A stretch of DNA of 64,000 nt. Source: Melanocharis versteri. Its lineage: Eukaryota; Chordata; Aves; Passeriformes; Melanocharitidae. The position numbers and the translations under genes were made by a program. This document shows positions 52,612 to 64,000 of the stretch, piece after piece (within the stretch, counting starts at the first letter, position 1; the number at the start of each line of letters is the position of its first letter). The notes beneath the pieces are model-generated. The model was not told the origin of the DNA. It searched no databases and was given only the letters and a program-made list of their open reading frames with translations. The DNA lies in assembly GCA_013397845.1 (NCBI GenBank), contig VZTG01001997.1:892884-956883 (forward strand). The letters run 5' to 3'.

Positions 52612-53660
52612 CCAAAAGAGATTTGTTCTGCAAGTCAGAAAAATCAAAAGAGCTTCTCTCATTGCATTGTTTTCTGGAACACCGGCTGTATATTAATTAG
52701 AAAACCTGTACGTTTTAGTGATTCAGAAATCACCTCATGGACCACAGACTCTTGCAAACAGCTTTCAAGTGCCACTTATTTAAATAACATGTCTGCCCAG
52801 AAAGGAAAACAGTGATCAAGGAGCACAATATACCATTTCTGGCCTAGGGAAGGTGCAGCCTTATTTGTTGCATATTAAAACTAGCAAAACCATTTACCAG
52901 ACCTTTACAGCATCATACATAAAAGTGTAAGATGCAGTTCTGCTTGGAAAAGCAGCCCAAGAGAAATGGTATATTGTTAATTCTTTGCTGTATTTCCATC
53001 TTTCTTTTTCTCAGTTTAGAAAAAGAAACTGAAACAAGACCATGAAAGAAGTGATTAAGGTGTAGTTTTTCTAACCTCCACATTTTAAAAATACAGTAGG
53101 ATTTTCCCACCCTTACAACATGATCAATACTGAGGGTAGTGTGCTAACAAGGTTTTAAGAAACGAAAAGCTTGTCCTTCTTAAGCTTTACATGAAATGCC
53201 ATGAACAAAACCAGCAACAAGTTCTTTTCAAAAGAGGAGGGTTTTGCTGTCATATTTCAGCTACAAAAATCCTATTACAACTCCATAAAGGCATAATCCA
53301 CACAACTGGATTTGAAGCTTCCCCTCTTTGCTGGCCTATCCCTGAGACAGATGGAAGGGCTACAGAAGAGGAGGAGCCCAGGACAAGAACACCGGTCCTC
53401 ACCAGCTGTCACGCACCTGAGCTTCCTTCTATGGAGCAGGCACAGCAGAGCAACATGGTAAAGCACACAGATTATAACAGGGAGGTCACTTGTGACCTGC
53501 AGAAGTCATCTTCTCACCACAAAGCTACCAGTGCAGCCTCAGGACAGTGGGTATCATTGTGCTTGCTCAGAAGGTGTTTAAACAAGACGTCGGTTTTTGT
53601 GCTAGCTCCAGTCTGAGCACAGCTCAAGTTTACCTGAATACAGTAGTTCATCCCTTTGAT

Positions 53661-53671
53661 AAAAAAAAAAA
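53661..53671. repeat. A11 homopolymer
   Basis: Eleven consecutive A. Simple repeat only. Confidence 0.8.
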
Positions 53672-54628
53672 GCATTATTTAAGTGTCAAGGACCAAATTT
53701 GTGAAGAGTGAGCCTCTTTCTGATGGTGGGACTTGGCCTCTTCATCAGTAGAAGAGTTTTGGAGCTCTCAAGCATGAAATAGCCAAGGAACCAAGGAACT
53801 CTGGAGGTCCCTATGCAGGAGGCCAGGCCACCAGAGCACCCCCTGAATCTTTTCCAGAACAAAGCTTTTTCTTCTATAAAATACAGCAACAGTTTTTACT
53901 TACCAGCAAATTCTTATTAAACAATCTCATCATTTGACTCTTCAGCTCTATTTGTGAAAAGCATACTATTATGATTGTTGTAGCCGTTTGACAGAAGAAA
54001 CCAAATTTTTCATGCAAAGCTGAAAACCAGGGATCAAGGAGCAGTCATTGTATAAACCAAGTAGACCAAACACTTGTGACATGGCAGCAATGAAAGACCC
54101 TCAAAACTTTTCATTACTGCACGAGAATCATCTCAGTCTCTCTTCATCCCGCATTAGCTAACCACTTTTCACCTATTATTTCACCTGATCCTTTCTAAAA
54201 GCCAGCTCAGAAGAATACAACTGATCACCTGTAAGTTGTGACCCGAGATGAAATCACCTCATCCCCACAAGGTGCTGAAAGAATCATCGGAGCACAACTC
54301 CAGGAGGAAATGTCAGCTTCTGTCTACTGAAGAAGGCTGCTTGCAACAAAGCCTATCTCCCACTTAAAACAGCACAAGATCATCCACTTTTGTATCCCAA
54401 ATTAACATGTTAGAAATCAGCCCCAGTGCACTTAATTTCACTGTCTGGATCAAGTGAGTTGGTCACTATGCCTCAGGCTGACACCTGAGAAAAACCCACC
54501 AATTCACAGGATTTAAATACATGAACTGGGTTGGAAAAGCGTTAGACAAAGCTGATGTTTTCTGTCACGTTACTAACAAGACTTAGCTTAGTGCCTTTCC
54601 TCTCTCTTTGTGCCCAAATGAAATTTAG

Positions 54629-54730
54629 GAAGTTTGGCTACCGCTGTCAGAAAATAGGATGGTTATCAGAGACAAATCAGAACAGCTGCAACTTTGAGCT
54701 TCACCTTCCATTATATCCAACACTGATCAG
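54629..54730 (+). CDS. Candidate internal exon, product unknown
   Basis: Product not recognised. On the plus strand an excellent pyrimidine tract (CCTTTCCTCTCTCTTTG) leads to AAATTTAG just before 54629, and a good donor, GATCAG followed by GTAATGC, follows 54730. The 102 bases hold one leading base, 33 open codons and two trailing bases, so the segment is symmetric. The frame begins KFGYRCQKIGWLSETNQ and continues NSCNFELHLPLYPTLI. It has two cysteines, three aromatic residues in the first dozen positions and a mixed polar/hydrophobic pattern like that of a folded domain. The next codon would run into the TAA of the donor, as is typical when the exon truly ends there. An alternative acceptor, GCTGTCAG before 54651, keeps the same frame. 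Chance is not excluded. Confidence 0.25.
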
Positions 54731-55868
54731 GTAATGCTGAATTAACTTAAACTGTAATACAGACTGAGTACATTCATAGTGACAGAACTCTCGATGAGAC
54801 TAGACTGATTGCAGAGATTTCAGCAGGTCAGCTGTAATGAGGCAGTTCAGCCATCATATTCCCTACTTTTGACCTTTACTCCCAGTATATTTTAGAGTAT
54901 ATTACACTCTGGCATTTTAATTGAGAAAACTAATCCATTCTTACAGCATTAGAAAGGTTGACTGGTTTGCAACAGTTTAGTTTGCCCTGCAATAACATTC
55001 TAATCAATTTTCTCTTATCTCAACCCTGCACAAGGCTTGTACCCCTAATAGTACAGAGTTTACTAACATGTCAATGGTACTTCCTTCCTTCCCCCAGCAG
55101 CTAGGGAAAATATCCTAATATCTAAAATGATGCATTTTCCCCCCACCGCCATTTATATATATGGTTACCCTTGGTTTAACTCTCCAAATACACCTCATTT
55201 GCATATGTAAATATTTGAAGGATCTATAACTTCATTTTATAGATCTAAGATGGTGATGCTCCTGTTTAATTTTTTTTAAAACTTGAAGTGATGCTTTGAT
55301 AATAAAAGAAATGAGTCTTCTGCAAATAGGCTTAAGACCTAAAAACATTGAGAGTTAGTGCCTCTGCAAGTATAAGTCAGCATGCTTCCTTTGATAAAGC
55401 TCTGTTAGTTAACAACAGCCAGGATCCAGTCCCACCTGGATTGCCTCTAAAGTAGATAAAAGTAGTGCTGAACTCTGAGGCACGAGCCAGTACCAAAGAG
55501 ATTTCAAAGACTAACTGCTTATGTTTCCCCAAAGTTACATTCAGATTCAAGCTACACACTACCTTTAAAGAACCTTCATTTTATTCAAGCATAGTGAGTC
55601 CTCGATGAACTTGCTTGAAAAAGTTGTACATGGAATAGTCCAATGATACACTTCTATCTTGCAAAGGTATCAAGGATCAGTAATTATATGCTCTGAAGTG
55701 TACAGGATACTTGATGCAAAAGTGAGCACAGCTCTGAGCAGTCATTTTAGTTAAGGAAAAAAGAGAACCTGTCAAACTAAACATCATAATCTGGTGCAGT
55801 CTGATCATAAAATGAAATACTACTGAAAACTGACTACAGGTTCTGCTATACTACAAGACAAGACCTTG

Positions 55869-55885
55869 ATATATATATATATATA
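55869..55885. repeat. AT microsatellite, about 8 units
   Basis: Uninterrupted AT dinucleotides following CTTG. Probably length-polymorphic. Confidence 0.9.
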
Positions 55886-57723
55886 AAGCTGCTGCGAATG
55901 TTTGAGAGGATCTTATGCATGTGCTGGAACATGTAACAGTTTAAGGCACTTCCTTCCATTAAGGAGCTGGGGCCTCTTTCTGTAACTAACACACTTAAAT
56001 TCTATTTTAGGCTGTGTAGGAAATATTCTTTTGCATTGCAAAGTCCTTCAATACTGTACTTCACCAGAGGTTAGAATAAAGTTTACTTATTTGCTCACTC
56101 AATGACTGAGAACATAATTTTCTCTGCTGGAGGGAAAAGGTGCAATATTGCCCAGTATTTACTCTGCTAGCTGTGTTTCAGCAGTCTCACAACCTAACAG
56201 AAACCATAAGTTAAAAGGCTTGAGCCCTACTCCTGCAGGCAGAGTGTGCACAGAGTCCCATGCAGCTCCCAGCCCTCAGGTTCTGACTCAGGATGGAGGC
56301 CAGGTGTAGCACTGTGTCCAGCAGCACCCTGCTGCCACTCCTATCACTCATAAATGCAGCTTCACCAAAAACAGTTGCTTTTCACTCAGATGTAACAACA
56401 ACAAGCATCCAACCTTATCCACACGAGGCAATGTACAAAAAAGTGCAATACAAGGCTACAGGAAAGTCATTTTTATTTCTTGTAGACAACCAAAATGGGA
56501 TTCCAGACAGTGAATGATATAGCCCTTCCTCTTTTCAATGTCTTCATCTTTGTGAAAAACACTCTCACTCAATTATTTGTAGATGATGTATAAAGGCTAC
56601 TGCTGAAGGACTACAGATCAGTTATCAAAAACATCATCTGAATATATACAATGCCTGCTAGAATATTCTAAGATTTATCCTTGTGGCAAGCCTATTTGCC
56701 AGATGAAATATTTCAAATACACAATTACAAAAACATATATGGAAAAGTTCATCATGGATTATTTAATTTAAATTTACTCTTCATTGCTTCTTAGAATCTC
56801 CTAGGTCATTCAAGTATAACCATATAGCTCAGAAGACAAGCGAGCCACCTTTTATTAAACTTTAATTGAAATAATGTAGCAAGAATCCAGAATTTATACA
56901 CTCCTGATGACAATTGAGGGATTCTTTTCTTTGCCTTTTGTTTCCTTGATAGTCTCATGCCTTCAGGGATTTTGTTTCTTAATTTGGGAGGGGCTGGGAA
57001 TGTGTGTGTGCTGAAGAATGCTACACTATTTACATAATTTTGGCCATTGACTTCAATGAGAATGAGGCTAGAGCCAATAAGGCATGGTATCATAAAAGCA
57101 GTTTGCAAACTGTAGCTGCTCATTCTTCCCTCACTGCTGGGAAGGTGCGATTAGTGATGCCATTATCCTCACCTTACGCTGCAGAAAGAATTGTAACAGA
57201 GGCTGAGAGACTGCCAAGGGCCTCGGAGGAAAGCAGCGTTTGTACAAGAAAATAGACTCAGAAAGAAGCTCCTGGCTCAAAGGGCAAAAAGCACTTTTCG
57301 TGACTCTGAAGAGAAAAGCAATCTTTAACTAAGAATACCCCTGTCAGGTGTTTAGGTGGAAAATTAAGATAGGACAGAGACACAATAATAAAGTAAACTC
57401 TTTCATTATCTAAGTGGTATCTAGCTTTTTTAACATACCAAGAAACATCTGTACTTATGTAGTTCAAAATGATAATGCAGTGAGAACAACAATATACACT
57501 TCCACCACACATTCACATTTAATCTGTGGAGAACACGGAGATGTCTTAACTTTGTAAGTAGGTGTAAGTTTTGAATATTTTAGAAACTTAAGTAACTTCA
57601 GTTACATGAATCAGGTTGCCCATTCATATTTACAAATATGCTTGTCTCTCAACCTCCACAGAAAAGACATAATAAGCATCAGTGCCACACAAGTCACAGG
57701 AAGAGCCGTTTCTATTGCATTAC

Positions 57724-57802
57724 CTTCTATTTTCATTGCTTTGAGTACATTGTTGAAAAATTTCACTGCTTTAATTAGGCTAGTGTTTCGCTCCCCTATA
57801 GT
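57724..57802 (-). CDS. Candidate internal exon, product unknown
   Basis: Product not recognised. On the minus strand TTTTGCTCAGATACTTACAG forms the acceptor before 57802, and AGAAG followed by GTAATG is a moderate donor after 57724. The 79 bases hold 26 open codons and one trailing base. The frame includes TIGERNTSLIKAVKFFNNVL and continues KAMKIE, a likely amphipathic helix. If not spliced, the same frame runs on through a hydrophobic stretch (VTCVALMLIMSFLW) to a stop at 57611-57613. The plus strand is also open for 88 codons here, which lowers the weight of the open frame. Confidence is low. Confidence 0.18.
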
Positions 57803-60800
57803 CTGTAAGTATCTGAGCAAAACTTTCCTCTCATGTGCATTCAGATTTAAACATGAGATTAGTTATATTTAATCAAGGCTGCATTACTGTTTGTCCCCTG
57901 AAAATATGACAGCAGCATGGAAGGTTTGTTCTAAAAATTTTTTTCCATTAAGTCAGCCTGAAATTAACACGGTCCCAGCATAGAAACACAGAAATTAATA
58001 GAAAGACTCCTTTTATATGCCTGATACCAAGGCAAGTAAAACCAAAACCTGAAAATTACATATACATGCCTCTGTGTAGAAAACCTGAAGAGAAACTAGT
58101 TTTTCTGAATGTCAAAAAAAAATTGGTTTCAGTGAGCTGCTAAGTCTTAGAACAATTTCTAGGAACGATACTATAGGTGAAGTCCAAAGAGTTCTGAAAC
58201 CCACTAAAAATTAGCATTTCCTCTTTTTTGTCCACTTCTCTCTAAACACATTTCTTTTGTCCATCAATAAGTTGAGGCATGTCAGTTCCTCTTCCAAAGT
58301 GTGGCCTTTGCATAGTTAAAAGGAGCTGCCCCAGAAGCTCAAACAAAAGTAGCTGTAACATTTGGAATCTGCCATCTGACCAAGATTTAAAGATTGATGC
58401 CAGGTGGCAACTGATCAGTCAGAGCCACCTGCTCCAAACCAAGTTAATAACCCCTCTGCAAAGGAGCTAAACTACTTCTGCACTGGATTCAACTTAAGAA
58501 ACTATGAACACACTGGGAGGGCAGTACGGGGATGGACACAGAAGTCTTAGCAGGGAAGGAGGAGATTGGCCATAGCTGCACCACTGGGGGAAAGAGGGGA
58601 TTCTGCAGTAAGTTAACCATGTGCACGTGTATAAACTACACTAATGCTGAGCTGCAGCATTCAGAGGCCACGTGAAAAAAAGGATTAACAGCAAGTTAGG
58701 CACACAGTTCATTTGTTCCCATACAGTGGGCCCGGTATATTCAGTGCAACAGAATGAGCACACGAAACAAAACTAACCAATGAACAGATAATGGCATATT
58801 AGCTAATAGGTAGCAAAGACAAAGGGTGAAGGGATGTGCAAAAGAGCCAAGAGTGCCTGAAATTTCAAAAGGTATTTCAGACCAGAGTAACCATACCTTG
58901 TTCTTTCGAGCAAGCTATAAATAAGCACATGTTAGTGGCATCACTGAAAGACAGCTCAAGACAGAAAGCACTGTCAGGCAAGTATATTTTTGTATGATGT
59001 AGACCTCTTGCTTATACTACAAAGGAGGCTGAAACACCTGACCTAAAATGAGGAGCAACTGGCAAAGACAGGACTCTAACTAAATGTTTGTTTCCAGGCC
59101 AATACTACTGAAAATGATTCTTACTTCTAGAAACCTAAACCCAATTTAGCAAACAATTCACATTTAAACAGATTTGCTGATATCTAATCTGAAGCCTGGT
59201 GGTTTATAGCCAGATTTATTTGATCTTAGAGCTTCAGCCATTGAGCATGCCTAAGTTTATAAAAATCATATTGTAATCAATATAAAAATAGCAATCATAT
59301 GAAAAATGTCTATCCTGAATTATTATAGCATAAGATTTATAATGCATCATATAAAATAAGAACCTTTTCATTGCTCAAGTATTAGTTTCCATCTCAGGGA
59401 CTGGACTATACAGAGTATTGGTAATGAGATGCAGATTGGCAATGAAAAAGCAGCTTTTCCTCAGCAGGCTGCCAACTAACTCCTGTCCCATCTACAGAGA
59501 TCCTCCTTGGCCTTCTGCAGCCAGCAGGCCAGCTGTGCTGCTCCACTTCTGACTGGACACATTTCAGTATCAGAAAAATGAAACACTGCCTGGAATAGGA
59601 ACTGCGCTGGGCCAGTGTGCAGCATTGTCCTCTCACAGGCTGCTGGCCGGCCTGAACACCAGGTGTAACACAGGACACCACTGTCGCCCTGCTCACTGAA
59701 AAACAGGCCATGAGCTCCAGCTGCACAACTATTTCACAGCATTCCGTTCAGCTACAGAGCACTTCTGGGGAACTTCTCAGAAATGACTGCCTGTCTAAGC
59801 CATGTTGCTTTGCCATGTTCCTTCCTCCTTTTGATAATCATACCAGTACTGTCTGGCACTTGGATTCCTCTGCCTTGTGCAGACTCACTGCAATTACACT
59901 CAGTGCTGTTTGCTGGGAGGCTGAAAGCTCCAACTGCAGGGAAGCTGCACAGACCAGCTGCTTGCCAGGAGCAGAAACCTTGGAAAGATAAGTAGGGAAC
60001 ATAATTAACAATGCCTGTTCCTTTGACCAGGAGAACACTTGGACCCAAGATACGAAGCTGCAATTACTGAAGTGCACTTACAGAACTGTGGAAAGGAGCT
60101 CTAATGTAATAATGAGCAACAATATTCTACAAACTGGGTACATATGATGCATCGTTCAAATGATTACTCACATTGAACTCAGGCAAACAGAGGCAGATAT
60201 ACCACACACTCAATGAAACAGTGCCAACCTGGCAGGAAAAAACCTCAAAACATTTCTAATGAGAAAGGAAACTTTTATAACTGGAGATGACTGGGCTTCC
60301 CAAGACCTTCACAGAAATAATGGCTCTATCTGCATCTCCATATTCTAGAGGTGCTAGAAGTAGGCAGGAATTGGCAGGAGCTACTTCTTTTAAACTTTTA
60401 TGATGCTTTAAAGATTATTGCCATTATTATCAGATCAGCAAGTATTTCTTGGTGCTAATGAAGTCATAAAATGCCAGGCAATGGAAGTCACATTTACTCT
60501 TCACTTTACAGTCACAAAAAGTGTTTAAGACAGAGCAGATACCAAGAAAAAGAAAATTCCCACTCCTCTACCAGCCAGTGGTATAACTGTCTTTCATGTA
60601 CCTCAAAGTCTGGAAGGTATATGAGAAATACATCAGTACTAGAAATACATCAGCAACTCAGGAATTTGAGTGCTCCAGGCAAGATGTGCCACTTAGCACC
60701 AAAGTCAGGATTACTGTGCTGGACTGAATTATATAATTATGAGGGGAGAAAACACTTTCTGGAGGAGAAATCTCAAACTTGGAACTGAAAGAAGAGTGCC

Positions 60801-62774
60801 CATGGTGCTCACCTCAAACTCTGCTTTTCCAGTGCAAGAGATTCCACTAGAGATTCTTGCCTTTTCTTGTGTCAACCAGCATTCAAAGAGCAAGATGAAA
60901 AAGGGAAAGGTATGGTTTCTCAGGAATATGCTTAAGTTTCTCTGACTTGCTCCTGCAGTTTCAGGTATGGTGGCAGCTTCCAAATATTGAGGGGGGAAAA
61001 AAATAAAAAAATCAGTGGTGGAAGCAATCAACCCTGCTTGTTTCTTCACTCAGGACAGCTATTGTCTGTGATGCTTTTCCTAAGCTGAAGTACAGATGAC
61101 ACCAATCTAAAGGTCTGAGGTATAAAAAAAAAACATACAAAAAAGTACACTAAAATCTCAGAACTGGTAGGTGAAAACACCTTCCACAAAGCAGTTAAAC
61201 CTAGGCTGAGGCTGTGGGATTACTCAAACCGTGTTTGCTATGGCTTGGCAAGTTCTAGTGCAGTTGGCGGTTTGAGAAGGTTCCTTGCCAGTCCTGGACA
61301 CAGACCCGCAGCAGGATGTCTCCACATCTGGCAGTATTTACTACTGCTCTCCTGCCTCTGGCAGGGAAGGTGGGAAGGAATGGGGACTGGCACAATGCCA
61401 GGGTTCTTTAGCTGGCCTGAGATACAGAGGGGGAATGGCTTTCCGTCTTCTCAGCCATCAGCTCCAGCTGAGAGCTGCACGGAAACAGCTTCATTTGCAG
61501 GCTTATCCCAACTCTGTAATACTGTAGTTGACATTAGAGATTCATTTAGGCACTATTGCTATGTTATATTGCTTCCATAAGCACATCACAAAGCACAATA
61601 AACCATCAGTTTTAAAAACCAAAGTTACTCAGAAAGGGAAAAACTACAAACAAAACCAGCTAAACCCAGAAGAACTTTAATTTGTTGAGAGTCTGATAAA
61701 TTATGACAAAAGAGTATATAGCTCCATCATCTCAGAGTATAGCTTTTCTTGCTGTCCCAGGATGAAAATATCTTGAGTTTGTCAATTTTCCAATCTATTT
61801 ATGCAGAAGTGAAAAAAAGGTAATTTAAAAAAAAATACCTCTTTGGGCAGGGGAATAAGGGTGAATAACTTCTAGCTTGCTCAAGGTAAAAGGCTCTCAC
61901 TCAAGAGAAATATTATTGAGTGACACAATATCCTGGAACAGCAGTAATAGAGAAAGTGGTGATTTACAGTACTTGAGAAAAAGGAAGAAAGGGTGGAAGC
62001 ATCAACCAATTGGCATAGTTTGGTCATTTTGCCTTTCCACTTTTCCACACAGGCTGGTGTCTCTCTGGGACAAGACAAAAGTAAAGTTATTTCTGATCTG
62101 CAGTGTTGCAGAGTTTTAGAGCAAGTCTAACAAAACAGAAAACAGATCTCAATTCTGTCCACAAATTCTTTCAGAGCGCACCTGTAAAATATTAAACAAT
62201 GATCCTTATAAAGGTCCACTCATTAATGTACAGAGACCCTGCCTATAAAGTCTCAAGTTGGTAAGATTAAGTCAAAAACTTTTTTCAAAGTTGGAATTCA
62301 TAAACTCTGAGTGTATTTTACAGGTTTTATATCTGATGAGGTCACTTCTTGTTCTCCTCTGCTCCAAAGCGCACAAAACTCAAGCCAAATTCTGTCTTCA
62401 TTTAAAGCCAAACTGGTTGGTTTCAGATGAGAGTAGAGCCCAGGTCAGAATTGGCTCTACTCCTGTATTTCCTGAATGAAAGAGACATGATCTCATCAGG
62501 GCATTAAAGATCCTCTATAAGATGAGTCTGCACCTGTCAAACACAAAGCTAGCATGTACAAAATTAACCACATCCTACATGAGTCTCCACAGAAATGGCA
62601 ACATCCCACTTGCCATAAAAACAGAAGGAAACCCAAGTGGTACAAACAGCCTATTACAGTATTAGGGAAAGTGTAATTTGACAAAACTTGCTGATGTTGA
62701 AATTTTCTTTTTGCTCCCGAGAAATACTGGGCAGATTCAGTTTGGCCAGAAAACACCTACCATGATGATTCAGG

Positions 62775-63086
62775 TGTACAAGAGAGGTGGAAAGGGATTT
62801 TTTACAAGGGTGTAGATCCATAGGACAAGGTGCAACGATTTAAACCTGAAAGAAGGCAGGTCTAAATTAGACACAAGACTAAATTCTTCACTATGAGGGT
62901 GGTGAGGTACTGGAACAGGTGCCAGCAGAGAAGTGGTGGATGCCCCATTCCTGGGAGTGTTCAAGGCCAGGTTGGATGGGACTCTGACCAACCTGGTCTA
63001 GTGGAAAGCATCCCTTCCTGAGAGGGATTAGGATTGGAACTAGATGGTCTTTAAGACCCCTTCCAATCCAAACCATTCTATGATTC
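62775..63086 (+). mobile_element. CR1 LINE, 5'-truncated 3' end
   Basis: About 310 bases match the 3' part of avian CR1 elements as I know them. The blocks in order are a TACAAGAGAGGTGGAAAGGG start, ATTCTTCACTATGAGGGTGG, GGTACTGGAACAGG, GTGGATGCCCCATTCCTGG, GTTCAAGGCCAGGTTGGATG, CAACCTGGTCTAGTGGAA, GGAACTAGATGGTCTTTAAG and the tail ATTCTATGATTC. Only the region past the reverse transcriptase is present, so it is a dead copy, typical of 5' truncation at insertion. Several differences from the usual sequence (for example GAGAGGGATTAGGATT where a G-rich stretch is usual) suggest an old insertion. No target-site duplication is evident, as expected for CR1. Its frames on the minus strand are artefacts. 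Confidence 0.9.
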
Positions 63087-64000
63087 AAACTTGAAAGTTA
63101 CTTCAATTGCCAAAATTTAATGCACTTTCTACGTACATTTCAAAGTTTTGCAGCAAATAGTGTTTTTACGGTCTTATTTCAAGATTTTCACAAGGAAGTT
63201 TTTCCACCAGAAAGAATCAGATTTAATTCTCCTTTATATACAGAAAGTTAATATTCAAAGGCAAAGTCAGTTATTGTAAAAGAGAAACAGTCATACTGAG
63301 CAATAACAACAAATAACCCCTTCAATGAAGGGTTAGAAACTTGTAACTGATTATTAGTTTTTAAAATAAAAATTAAAGAATAATATTAAATGCTGTAACA
63401 ATTGAATAAAAAGCAGTATTTAAATGAGAACAAAAAATCAGTTTTTGCTTAGCCAAGTCCCTTCTTCAATGAGATTAAACTCCTTAAATAAGTGCAGCTA
63501 ATTTTTGCTTCAGATAATTCTGAATCAGATTTGATGTCAACTGTATCTCAGTCAGCTGAAAGCTAAACTGCATTTATTCCATCTAAAAGGAACGTGGGTC
63601 TGGACTACATTCTTTTTGCACACTAAGTGTCATGCACTGTTAGCCTCATAAGACACTAAGAGCAACACAGATTGACATGGTTTTTTCCCCCCCCCCAAAA
63701 AATAAGTGTCCATATGTGGAGCTGCAGAAAGGACACAGCCAGGAGCTGGTCAGAACACACAGGTTTTTGGGCACATGCAGAGGATGTGAAGGTCTGTACA
63801 GCTCTTGGCTCTGCACAGATTAATTCTCACTCAACCAGACTACAGATGAACATTAATGCTTTCATTGCTGTACCCATAAGCGTCAGGATGGAGAGTCATT
63901 ATGCCTAATGCCAGAGCTCAGCACAGCTATTTGTCAGATACTCTGGGTTAGCACCATTCTGTTTATTCAATCACACTATAATAAGTGAGATCTTCAGCAC
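63087..64000. other. Non-coding unique sequence
   Basis: No supported gene. AT-rich up to about 63450, then mixed composition. The homopolymer block at 63681-63702 is the only structure seen. Confidence 0.6.
63681..63702. repeat. T6-C10-A6 homopolymer block
   Basis: Three homopolymers in direct contact: six T, ten C, six A. The C10 run is a frequent site of sequencing or assembly length error, and of real slippage. Confidence 0.85.

Larger units (their letters stand above)
46289..54628. other. Non-coding unique sequence
   Basis: No supported gene. The largest frame is 141 codons (53191-53616, plus), without a domain or splice context. A moderately GC-rich stretch lies at 52230-52345. Short splice-flanked segments, such as 48779-48820, are too small to support. 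Simple repeats within the block are listed separately. Confidence 0.6.
54731..62774. other. Non-coding unique sequence
   Basis: Apart from the candidate exon at 57724-57802, no supported gene. Frames up to 111 codons occur around 59400-61600 on both strands, partly because this stretch is richer in GC. None has a domain. No repeats beyond the AT microsatellite were recognised. Confidence 0.6.

Noticed and set aside
1..64000. Search by eye for tRNA genes, CRISPR arrays, bacterial-type operons or a novel multi-gene system.
   Set aside because: No cloverleaf, no regularly spaced repeats, no gene clusters. The sequence is vertebrate non-coding DNA in character throughout.

Overview
This window looks like non-coding vertebrate nuclear DNA, most likely from a bird. 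The main evidence is a 3'-truncated CR1 retrotransposon at about 62775-63086. It ends in the CR1 tail ATTCTATGATTC and carries the GGAACTAGATGGTCTTTAAG-type terminal block typical of avian CR1 copies. Base composition (roughly 40% GC by eye), scattered homopolymers, a few short dinucleotide repeats, and the absence of operons, ribosome-binding sites and long reading frames all fit a gene-poor part of a bird chromosome, either intergenic or inside very long introns.

I can support no complete gene. The longest open frame is only 153 codons (29308-29769, minus strand) and has no recognisable domain. A few short open segments sit between good splice-like signals and read like protein, so they are listed as low-confidence candidate exons: plus strand 23859-23949, 32008-32173 and 54629-54730; minus strand 2866-3044, 18492-18608, 39417-39679 and 57724-57802. 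I recognise none of their products. In 64 kb of two-stranded sequence many short open segments will be flanked by AG and GT by chance. Candidates also fall on both strands, so some or all are probably false.

Layout: 1-3044 is unique sequence with an 18-bp palindrome, a 22-bp poly(A) run and one minus-strand candidate exon. 3045-18200 is unique AT-rich sequence with a small GC-rich patch near 16260-16560. 18200-32200 holds a G/T-rich stretch, a TA microsatellite and three candidate exons. 32174-54628 is almost featureless apart from a CAAA-rich tract, a short hexamer repeat and one minus-strand terminal-exon-like frame. 54629-64000 holds two candidate exons, an AT microsatellite, the CR1 copy and a T6-C10-A6 homopolymer block. 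I found no tRNA, rRNA, CRISPR array, recent full-length mobile element or clear regulatory gene structure. I also see no sign of an undescribed multi-gene system; the coding candidates are the only leads worth checking.
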